Shown here piece after piece: positions 1-4,130 of a DNA stretch of 30,336 nt (its first letter is position 1; each line of letters opens with the position of its first letter). The stretch spans positions 1 through 30,336 of the IMG/VR virus record IMGVR_UViG_3300022200_008045; one strand, given 5' to 3'. The notes beneath the pieces were generated by a model. That model ran no database searches. It saw only the letters and a program-made list of their open reading frames with translations, and was not told the DNA's origin. This DNA comes from a virus. The translations under genes were made by a program, and so were the position numbers.

Positions 1-1
1 C

Positions 2-319
2 ACAAAGAAAATCATTGTGTTTCATTATTCAATCCTGTCAGAAGGTATCAATGTGCCCGGATTGACTCATTGCATTATGCTTAGGAATCTTCCGACAGTT
101 GAGATGTTACAAACAATCGGTAGGGTCATTCGAGTTGCAAAGGAAGACAGAGATGCTATTGAGAAGAGAAAGATTCAACCAGGGCAATTTGAGTTCTACA
201 AAAAGTCGGAGGGCAAAATTATCATCCCAATATCTAAAGGATACGGAGCTAACATTCAACGAAACATTCAGAATCTCGTTGATGCGGTATTTGTCCAGGG
301 TCAGACTGTAGTTTCTTAA
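2..319 (+). CDS. Superfamily 2 DNA/RNA helicase, C-terminal fragment (5' end outside window)
   Basis: The frame is open from base 2, so the gene began upstream of the window and only its last 105 codons are present. The fragment holds helicase motif V (SEGINVPGL) and motif VI (QTIGRVIR with the arginine finger), which together mark the second RecA-like domain of an SF2 ATPase. These motifs couple ATP hydrolysis to nucleic-acid translocation. After motif VI there is a roughly 60-residue tail (KIQPGQFEFYKKSEGKIIIP and onward) without a further domain I can name. T4-like phages carry the SF2 helicase UvsW, but motifs V and VI here do not read like UvsW as I remember it. A type III restriction-like or DEAD/DEAH helicase fits equally well. 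The helicase class is clear; the exact family is not. Confidence 0.8.
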   Translation, partial: TKKIIVFHYSILSEGINVPGLTHCIMLRNLPTVEMLQTIGRVIRVAKEDRDAIEKRKIQPGQFEFYKKSEGKIIIPISKGYGANIQRNIQNLVDAVFVQGQTVVS

Positions 320-363
320 GTTTCCGCGATTCCAAATTAACTAACATTCATTTTTCCGCAATT

Positions 364-681
364 ATGCCACGTTTTGAAGCACAAATTTGGGTTGATGGAG
401 AACTCCCTTATCAGGTTGAAACTAATGCGGCAAATGTATTTGCTGCTAAAAACATCATTGCGAGGCGTGAGGGTGTTGAAGATCATCAAGTTCAACGTGT
501 TTTTCAAATAAATGATGACAATGATTCATTCGACTCTGACACTAGTGATGAAGGAAATTTTGATCTAGGTGGAGCATTTGGATTAATCATTATTGGTATT
601 TGTATTGTATTCTGGAAGTGGGTACTAATCATTGGATCAATTGCATTCATTGCTTGGTTAATCTATTATTTCAAGAGTTAG
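364..681 (+). CDS. Small membrane protein of unknown function
   Basis: A 105-residue protein that I do not recognise by name. Residues 1-50 form a soluble, mixed alpha/beta-looking head. Residues 51-66 are an acidic linker rich in D, S and N. Residues about 70-103 are strongly hydrophobic (GLIIIGICIVFW, then WVLIIGSIAFIAWLIYYF) and could make two short membrane segments around the lone lysine at 85, or one hairpin. This suggests an inner-membrane anchor with a cytoplasmic head. It begins 44 bases after the helicase stop, with no clear Shine-Dalgarno sequence, and its stop is followed by the first hairpin-promoter cassette. Function cannot be inferred from the sequence. Confidence 0.65.
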   Translation: MPRFEAQIWVDGELPYQVETNAANVFAAKNIIARREGVEDHQVQRVFQINDDNDSFDSDTSDEGNFDLGGAFGLIIIGICIVFWKWVLIIGSIAFIAWLIYYFKS

Positions 682-692
682 TAAGAATAATA

Positions 693-775
693 TGTGCCAG
701 TTGTAGAAGTGGCACAGAACACTCCCAAACCGCCTCCATATGCCCTATAATTACGAAGTAATCAATCAGGGATCT
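693..775 (+). promoter_or_regulatory. Hairpin-promoter cassette, copy 1
   Basis: A hairpin (TGTGCCA 693-699, TGGCACA 710-716) lies 11 nt after the preceding stop. A TATAAT -10 box follows at 746-751, then ATTAC-GAA-GTAAT at 750-762, and the shared leader ends 7 nt before the ATG at 776. From the G of GTGCC (694) to the -10 box is 52 nt, exactly as in copies 2 and 3. The middle hairpin of the other copies is not formed here. No TTGACA-like -35 is visible. Confidence 0.7.
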
Positions 776-964
776 ATGTTTGTTGTTTGTCCTGTTCAAT
801 ACAATCTAATTGATGCTGAATGGTATGATAACATTGATGACGCATCTGAAAATGCACTTGAATGGAGTGTTGATCTTCAAGGATCTAATGTGAAAGTTTA
901 TGAGGCAATCTATCAAGATGATGGAAGTTGTTCTTTCAAAGCGTTAAAATCTATCTGTTCCTGA
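776..964 (+). CDS. Small acidic protein of unknown function
   Basis: A 62-residue protein starting MFVVCPVQYN. The frame also opens at an ATG at 740, but that start lies 6 bases before the TATAAT box, and its first 12 codons would be the conserved promoter/leader sequence shared with the cassettes at 1401 and 2174. Starting at 776 puts the ATG 30 nt from the first base of the -10 box, the same as the gene at 1483 (30) and close to the gene at 2255 (29). AGGGA at 768-772 can serve as ribosome-binding site. The layout (CP-x-Q near the start, an acidic helix, then a VxVYEAxYQDDGSC-type strand) loosely resembles the 60-residue protein at 2255, so the two may be distant paralogues. Function unknown. 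Confidence 0.65.
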   Translation: MFVVCPVQYNLIDAEWYDNIDDASENALEWSVDLQGSNVKVYEAIYQDDGSCSFKALKSICS

Positions 965-975
965 AATCTTAAATT

Positions 976-1149
976 ATGAGTTTAATTAAGTCTGAACTTA
1001 TGGATATGCTCACTGCCCGTGAACAATTGATGGAAGACATTGATTGTATCATTGATGAATACTTTCAAGAGTATGGCATCACAAATGACCCTGAACTTGT
1101 GAAGGTCTTGTGTGATGCTGTTTGTAAAAACTTTCCAATTAACAACTGA
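976..1149 (+). CDS. Small acidic alpha-helical protein of unknown function
   Basis: A 57-residue ORF (MSLIKSELMD to KNFPINN) beginning 11 nt after the previous stop and ending in a TGATG overlap with the next start. That layout is typical of translational coupling within one transcript. It is rich in D, E, L and I with heptad-like spacing (about residues 5-31), suggesting a single helix or helical hairpin. No domain is recognised. Its place inside a tight three-gene unit (776, 976, 1149) bounded by two hairpin-promoter cassettes supports it being a real gene despite its size. Confidence 0.6.
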   Translation: MSLIKSELMDMLTAREQLMEDIDCIIDEYFQEYGITNDPELVKVLCDAVCKNFPINN

Positions 1150-1394
1150 TGAACTACACACTAAAAGATCTTCAAAATCGTGTCAACAATCTGATTGCAC
1201 AACAGGGTGAAGATGCACCTGTCGCGTGGTGGATTTATACCAATGAGGATGTTTTTACTATTGATGACAATGGTAATGAACAATATAAACCACTTGATGT
1301 TTGTGAAAAAGTCTTATCAAATTTGTGGGATATTGATTATATTCATACTGTAATTGTTGATGCTATTGATGAAGAACTTCGAGAGACTAATTAA
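1149..1394 (+). CDS. Small acidic protein of unknown function
   Basis: An 81-residue protein that starts on the last base of the preceding stop codon (TGATG), so it is probably translated by re-initiation. It has an N-terminal helix (TLKDLQNRVNNLIAQQGEDA), a central strand pattern (PVAWWIYTNEDVFTIDD) and an acidic C-terminal helix (VIVDAIDEELRE). The pattern looks like a small folded alpha/beta phage protein. I do not recognise the family. It is the last gene before cassette copy 2, whose hairpin starts 6 nt after its stop. Confidence 0.7.
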   Translation: MNYTLKDLQNRVNNLIAQQGEDAPVAWWIYTNEDVFTIDDNGNEQYKPLDVCEKVLSNLWDIDYIHTVIVDAIDEELRETN

Positions 1395-1400
1395 CATCTT

Positions 1401-1482
1401 GTGCCACCTGTAGAAGTGGCACTAACAACCCCCAAAGCGCCCCCTGAGGCGCTATAATTACGAAGTAATCAATCAGACAGCA
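1401..1482 (+). promoter_or_regulatory. Hairpin-promoter cassette, copy 2
   Basis: Hairpin GTGCCAC (1401-1407) / GTGGCAC (1416-1422) with loop CTGTAGAA. A second hairpin AGCGCC (1436-1441) / GGCGCT (1448-1453) with loop CCCTGA has as its last base the first T of TATAAT (1453-1458). A third small one, ATTAC-GAA-GTAAT, covers 1457-1469. The start codon at 1483 follows. The GC-rich hairpin occupies the spacer where a -35/-10 spacer would lie, and no consensus -35 is seen. Confidence 0.75.
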
Positions 1483-2160
1483 ATGGATCGCGCTCAAGTC
1501 ATCGCCAAGATTCAATCAATTCTGAAACTTCAGAATGGAACTACATTTGATGGTGAGGCAGATGCTGCCGCTAAAATGATTGATAAACTTTGTAAACAGT
1601 ATGGTGTCACTGTTAATGAAGCAACTGAAGTACAAGTTTCTGATGAAGAGTTTTCTTCATTCAAGAGAATCAATCAAGCACACGCAACAATCCTGAATGC
1701 AATTGCACAATTCTATGATGCAAAAGCATATCTTAAGAAGAGTGGAGATCTTAAATCTCTTCAGGTGATTGGTAGTGAGGGTCAGCAAATTCAGGTTAAA
1801 CTTTACTTTGATTATCTGATTCAGGTAATGGAGAAAGAAGCAGAAGTTGCATATAAAGCAGAGAAAGTCATTGCTGATATTCAAGGAACTAAAGTATCAC
1901 GTAGTTTCAAACTTAACTTTAGAAAGGCATTTGCAGATAAGATCTCCATTAGACTTGATGATATGAAAAAGCAAGAGGGTAGAGTTCACGAAGATAAAGA
2001 AGCAGTTTCCAAGAAATTATCTACTATGCGATTTGGAACTGCAAGGAGAGGAACATCTGCTAATGGTGCAGGTGCTGCATCTGGAAATTCTGTTGGTGCT
2101 GGTGTTTCTCTTCACAGACAAACATCTGGATCTGTTACAAAACAACTGTGTGGAGTGTAA
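1483..2160 (+). CDS. DUF2786-like protein
   Basis: A 225-residue protein. The first 45 residues (KIQSILKLQNGTTFDGEADAAAKMIDKLCKQYGVTV) fit the DUF2786 pattern: an N-terminal helix, a short loop, then an EA-x-A-A-x-K-x-x-x-L helix and a hydrophobic Y/I-x-V end. DUF2786 proteins occur in phages and bacteria and have no established biochemical role. The middle (about 60-175) is helical and charged, as in the companion region usually found with DUF2786. Residues about 185-215 are a low-complexity tail rich in G, A, S, T and R, probably disordered. It is a single-gene unit with its own cassette promoter upstream and another cassette right after its stop. Confidence 0.75.
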   Translation: MDRAQVIAKIQSILKLQNGTTFDGEADAAAKMIDKLCKQYGVTVNEATEVQVSDEEFSSFKRINQAHATILNAIAQFYDAKAYLKKSGDLKSLQVIGSEGQQIQVKLYFDYLIQVMEKEAEVAYKAEKVIADIQGTKVSRSFKLNFRKAFADKISIRLDDMKKQEGRVHEDKEAVSKKLSTMRFGTARRGTSANGAGAASGNSVGAGVSLHRQTSGSVTKQLCGV

Positions 2161-2171
2161 TTAACTGTGGG

Positions 2172-2254
2172 GTGTGCCAGTCCACAAACCGGCACACAAA
2201 CCTCCCACAGTGCCCCCTGAGGCGCTATAATTACGAAGTAATCAATCAACCACT
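2172..2254 (+). promoter_or_regulatory. Hairpin-promoter cassette, copy 3
   Basis: Hairpin GTGTGCC (2172-2178) / GGCACAC (2191-2197) uses different loop and inner bases from copy 2 but keeps the pairing. The middle hairpin AGTGCC (2209-2214) / GGCGCT (2221-2226) has a T-G wobble where copy 2 has C-G, and again ends on the first T of TATAAT (2226-2231). The leader with ATTAC-GAA-GTAAT (2230-2242) leads to the ATG at 2255. GTGCC (2174) to -10 is again 52 nt. Confidence 0.75.
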
Positions 2255-2437
2255 ATGGCAACTCGATACAGTGTCCTCTGTCCTTCACAACCTCAAGAAT
2301 CTGAATCTGTATTAACATTAGATCAGGCGTGGGATGTATGTTATGATCTTGCTGAGGAGTTTGGTTATGCTGAGGTGAGAGATCCCAATGGTAATTACAT
2401 TGGAGATTGTGGTAATCCTGCATCATTCTTTAACTGA
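2255..2437 (+). CDS. Small acidic protein of unknown function
   Basis: A 60-residue protein (MATRYSVLCPSQPQ...) with an N-terminal strand, a helix (LTLDQAWDVCYDLAEEFG) and a terminal hairpin (AEVRDPNGNYIGDCG). The last part resembles the D-P-x-G-x-x-I-G turn of many small phage proteins that handle a nucleotide or simply form a beta hairpin, and it is not diagnostic. It resembles the 62-residue protein at 776 in overall layout. It starts 6 nt after the conserved cassette leader, without a Shine-Dalgarno sequence. It heads a three-gene unit with 2459 and 2768. Confidence 0.65.
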   Translation: MATRYSVLCPSQPQESESVLTLDQAWDVCYDLAEEFGYAEVRDPNGNYIGDCGNPASFFN

Positions 2438-2458
2438 TTCAATCAACCCATTAACAAA

Positions 2459-2701
2459 ATGACTACTTCTACACTTTCAACTGAAACCTATCAAGGTTGG
2501 GCAAATTACGAGACTTGGAATGTCGCACTTTGGATTGGTAATGATTATGGACTTTATAATCAAGCAAGGAGATCCAAAAACTATCAAGATCTTGTGAACT
2601 ATTTGTATGAGTGTGGATCAACTGAAACTCCAGATGGTGTTGAATGGACTGATACAAAGATCGATGGTATTGCTATCAATGATATGATGAAAGATCTCTG
2701 A
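2459..2701 (+). CDS. Small phage protein with NYETWNVALWI motif (DUF7249-like)
   Basis: An 80-residue protein whose signature is GWANYETWNVALWIGNDYGLY at residues about 13-33. This W/Y-rich motif recurs in small accessory proteins of many phages and some plasmids and, as far as I recall, is grouped as DUF7249. No activity is established for it. The remainder is a helical middle (YQDLVNYLYECG) and a short acidic end. It starts 21 nt after the preceding stop and belongs to the unit driven by cassette copy 3. The recurrence of the motif is from memory; the exact family name should be checked. Confidence 0.75.
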   Translation: MTTSTLSTETYQGWANYETWNVALWIGNDYGLYNQARRSKNYQDLVNYLYECGSTETPDGVEWTDTKIDGIAINDMMKDL

Positions 2702-2767
2702 TTGATTAATTGACCTGATGATGTCATTAAACTCATTGTATTGTACAAACTAACTTCTTCTTTTATT

Positions 2768-2923
2768 ATGACTTCTGTGACTATTGACTTCCCCCGTAGT
2801 GTTGCTATTGATATGCTTCGCAAGGGAAATACTGGTAATGAGATTCTTCAGATCCTGAATGTTATTGTTCCTGATCAAGATGATGCACCTAACGAAGGTA
2901 CACTAGAACCCATCGAATTCTGA
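2768..2923 (+). CDS. Small protein of unknown function
   Basis: A 51-residue protein, MTSVTIDFPRSVAIDMLRKG and onward, ending in an acidic tail. The frame also opens at a TTG at 2741. The first ATG at 2768 is preferred because the nine codons before it look like untranslated A/T-rich leader. Residues 11-33 could form a helix followed by a short strand (LNVIV). No family is recognised. It ends the unit that starts at 2255; cassette copy 4 begins 7 nt after its stop. Confidence 0.55.
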   Translation: MTSVTIDFPRSVAIDMLRKGNTGNEILQILNVIVPDQDDAPNEGTLEPIEF

Positions 2924-2929
2924 TACCAC

Positions 2930-3011
2930 TGTGCCACCTGTAGAAGTGGCACAATAAATGAGCACAGACCCAAAAATGGTCTATACTGTATAGGTGGTTG
3001 AGAGAGACCAC
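2930..3011 (+). promoter_or_regulatory. Hairpin-promoter cassette, copy 4 (sequence-divergent, same architecture)
   Basis: The first hairpin is nearly identical to copy 2: TGTGCCAC (2930-2937) / GTGGCACA (2946-2953). Downstream the sequence is unrelated to copies 1-3, yet a second hairpin AGACC (2966-2970) / GGTCT (2978-2982) again ends on the first T of a -10 box, here TATACT (2982-2987), 51 nt from the hairpin start. A third stem GTGGT (2994-2998) / ACCAC (3007-3011) follows. The next ATG is at 3039. Confidence 0.65.
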
Positions 3012-3038
3012 ACTTTTGTTCTTTACTCCTTCTCTTCA

Positions 3039-3215
3039 ATGACTACAGCACAACGAATGGAACGTCAATTCTTTATTCGATTCATCACACTTGTCAATGA
3101 TGTGCAAGGATATACTCAACTGCCTTCTGAGATTAATTCTTCGCGGAAGTCAACTTGGATGAAACAGGTAAAGAATCCAAAGATGAAGAAAGATGCACTG
3201 TCTTCCGTAAAATAA
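3039..3215 (+). CDS. Small basic protein of unknown function
   Basis: A 58-residue protein (MTTAQRMERQFFIRFITLVN...) with a basic C-terminal half (KSTWMKQVKNPKMKKDALSSVK), so a nucleic-acid contact is conceivable but unproven. The frame also opens at GTG 2994, which lies only 12 bases after the -10 box of cassette copy 4 and inside a predicted leader hairpin. ATG 3039 is therefore the better start. No clear ribosome-binding site is present, as for most genes in this cluster. No family is recognised. Confidence 0.55.
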   Translation: MTTAQRMERQFFIRFITLVNDVQGYTQLPSEINSSRKSTWMKQVKNPKMKKDALSSVK

Positions 3216-3224
3216 TGGTATAAT
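3216..3224 (+). promoter_or_regulatory. Extended -10 promoter (TGGTATAAT)
   Basis: TGGTATAAT matches the TG-N-TATAAT extended -10 element exactly, one base after the preceding stop codon. Extended -10 promoters can work without a good -35, and none is seen here. Transcription would begin near 3231, inside or just before the hairpin at 3227-3249, and run towards the DnaA-box cluster. Confidence 0.55.
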
Positions 3225-3226
3225 TG

Positions 3227-3249
3227 TTAACATATTAAAAATATGTTAA
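3227..3249. repeat. Perfect 10-bp AT-only-rich inverted repeat
   Basis: TTAACATATT (3227-3236), loop AAA, AATATGTTAA (3240-3249), followed by AAAA. On the + strand it lacks the T-run of an intrinsic terminator. On the - strand it would be preceded, not followed, by T. It may be a 5' mRNA stem or a binding site for a dimeric regulator. Confidence 0.6.
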
Positions 3250-3282
3250 AAAACCATTTAATCTGTTCTTATTGTGTATCTA

Positions 3283-3462
3283 ATGTCTCCAATTGTTATG
3301 TTAATGTCTCTACTTATCGTAGTCTTGGCCCGCATTATACCACAAAAACTTCGTGGTGTCAAGAGAACTGGGACACCTGACAAAGTGGCACACTGGGAGT
3401 TTTCCACAACCCTGTGGAAAACTATTTTTCCACAAGTAATTAATAGTTTTCCACAGGGTTGA
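3283..3462 (+). CDS. Possible small membrane protein; doubtful
   Basis: A 59-codon frame starting at ATG 3283 (an upstream GTG at 3274 is also possible). Residues 1-20 (MSPIVMLMSLLIVVLARIIP) look like a signal-anchor, followed by basic residues (QKLRGVKRTG) as expected for a cytoplasmic flank. An extended -10 promoter lies upstream. Against it, the last 25 codons run straight through a cluster of four DnaA boxes and a long inverted repeat, so the C-terminal peptide (FSTTLWKTIFPQVINSFPQG) is largely dictated by that DNA. Either the gene is short and tolerates the overlap, or the frame is accidental and the stretch is regulatory. Confidence 0.35.
   Translation: MSPIVMLMSLLIVVLARIIPQKLRGVKRTGTPDKVAHWEFSTTLWKTIFPQVINSFPQG
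3355..3377 (+). repeat. Hairpin GGTGTC/GACACC
   Basis: GGTGTC (3355-3360) pairs with GACACC (3372-3377) across an 11-nt loop. A competing stem ACCAC (3339-3343) / GTGGT (3353-3357) overlaps it, so the two are mutually exclusive if transcribed. It lies just upstream of the DnaA-box cluster. Confidence 0.4.
3398..3461. other. DnaA-box cluster with nested inverted repeats; candidate replication origin core
   Basis: Four exact copies of TTTTCCACA, a DnaA box form used by cyanobacteria: 3400-3408 (+), 3413-3421 (-), 3426-3434 (+) and 3447-3455 (+). Starts are 13, 13 and 21 bp apart. Boxes 1 and 2 form an 11-bp hairpin (3398-3408 with 3413-3423). Box 2 and box 4 sit in the arms of a perfect 20-bp inverted repeat (3407-3426 with 3442-3461, 15-nt loop). 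The two hairpins exclude each other. The right arm overlaps the -35 box of the promoter at 3459. That this works as an origin is inference; the boxes and repeats are seen directly. Confidence 0.65.
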
Positions 3463-3487
3463 CATTAACTCACAAATGCACTATGAT
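3459..3487 (+). promoter_or_regulatory. Near-consensus sigma70 promoter
   Basis: TTGACA at 3459-3464, a 17-bp spacer, and TATGAT at 3482-3487. This is the best host-type promoter in the window. It points into 640 bp with no ORF, and its -35 box is overlapped by the inverted repeat that carries DnaA boxes, so occupation of those boxes could block or modulate it. Confidence 0.75.
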
Positions 3488-3753
3488 ATTAGGTGAGATA
3501 GCAGTTGTTATATACCACCCCCCCTATTCGTGCATTTTGAGGTATGATATTACATAGGAGTTCGTATTCGTTATGCGTCCTCTAAGGTGTCTATAATCGT
3601 CTACAATCGTATTGAGAGGTTATTCGAGTATAGTTCGTGGTTTAATTCTTATTACGTCTTGTGGAGGGTTATAGAATGTCGTTGTAAATATTCGATTTAC
3701 TCGTAGTTTATATTCGTGTGAGTTATATAATTATAATTAATCTGTCGTGGTAT

Positions 3754-3867
3754 ATTATTAACAATACAACTTACAGATCTGTCTATTAGTTTACTATCAT
3801 CGTATATGTAATACTAATAGACAGTGAGTTTCGTATTCGTTATACCTGCAATATTATTGTTAATAAT
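3754..3867. repeat. 13-bp inverted repeat enclosing the 12-bp inverted repeat
   Basis: ATTATTAACAATA (3754-3766) is the exact reverse complement of TATTGTTAATAAT (3855-3867). The pair flanks the 3779-3824 inverted repeat, so the whole 114-bp block could fold as one nested stem structure. Confidence 0.6.
3779..3824. repeat. 12-bp perfect inverted repeat
   Basis: CTGTCTATTAGT (3779-3790) and ACTAATAGACAG (3813-3824), with a 22-nt centre that can pair further (TTAC with GTAA). The half-motif ATAGACAG recurs at about 3880-3887. It could form a cruciform or a stable RNA stem. Confidence 0.7.
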
Positions 3868-4066
3868 TAGTATTCGTCCATAGACAGTTATACCGGGGGG
3901 TTGATGTTAATTATTATCGGTAATGCGATATAAAAAAGGCAAACATCCCTAACCTACAACGAACCAAAATCGAGAGAGAGATTTCGAGTTAATAAAAAAA
4001 ATTTTTGGGTAATTTTTTCCGAGAAACCAAAAAAAATCCGTGGTAAAAAACCTGTGAGGAACTTGA

Positions 4067-4095
4067 TTGACAAGGGATAAATAATCGAGTATCAT
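4067..4095 (+). promoter_or_regulatory. Overlapping sigma70-type and T4-type late promoters
   Basis: TTGACA (4067-4072), a 17-bp spacer and TATCAT (4090-4095) form a good sigma70 promoter. The late octamer GATAAATA (4076-4083) lies within the spacer. A/T tracts at about 3994-4050 could act as an UP element. The next gene starts at 4131, so it could be read both by host-type sigma early and by the phage late sigma later. Confidence 0.6.
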
Positions 4096-4130
4096 TGAGT
4101 TGGTACGATATAACCTAATTATTACTTAAG

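Larger units (their letters stand above)
3488..4066 (+). other. Long non-coding, repeat-rich region; candidate origin and/or non-coding RNA
   Basis: I find no ORF longer than a few codons on the + strand and no recognisable RNA family. It contains five exact TATTCGT copies in one orientation (3525, 3565, 3711, 3834, 3871) plus TATTCGA at 3621 and 3689, and a 14-mer TTCGTATTCGTTAT twice (3561-3574, 3830-3843). It also has a 12-bp inverted repeat (3779-3790 with 3813-3824), a 13-bp inverted repeat (3754-3766 with 3855-3867), a run of seven C at 3518-3524, a run of six G at 3895-3900, and A/T tracts at about 3994-4050. It begins immediately after a strong sigma70 promoter. Confidence 0.55.

Noticed and set aside
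2-319. Naming the helicase fragment UvsW
   Set aside because: Only motifs V and VI are visible, and the residues around them do not resemble the UvsW sequences I remember; a generic SF2 call is as far as the evidence goes.
2741-2767. TTG start at 2741 for the 51-aa protein
   Set aside because: The first ATG at 2768 is a more usual start, and the upstream codons show no protein-like pattern.
693-2953. Reading the GTGCC hairpins as ordinary intrinsic terminators
   Set aside because: None is followed by a T-run; they may still end or protect transcripts, so they are reported as part of the cassette rather than as terminators.
2994-3038. GTG start at 2994 for the 58-aa protein
   Set aside because: It lies 12 bases after the proposed -10 box and within a leader hairpin; ATG 3039 fits better.
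3994-4050. Phased A-tracts giving intrinsic DNA curvature
   Set aside because: Tract centres are about 14, 17 and 15 bp apart rather than close to a helical repeat, so strong net curvature is not supported; kept only as a possible UP element.
3488-4066. CRISPR array or tRNA gene in the repeat-rich gap
   Set aside because: Repeats are 7-14 bp, irregularly spaced and without repeat-spacer periodicity; no cloverleaf or tRNA T-loop sequence is seen.
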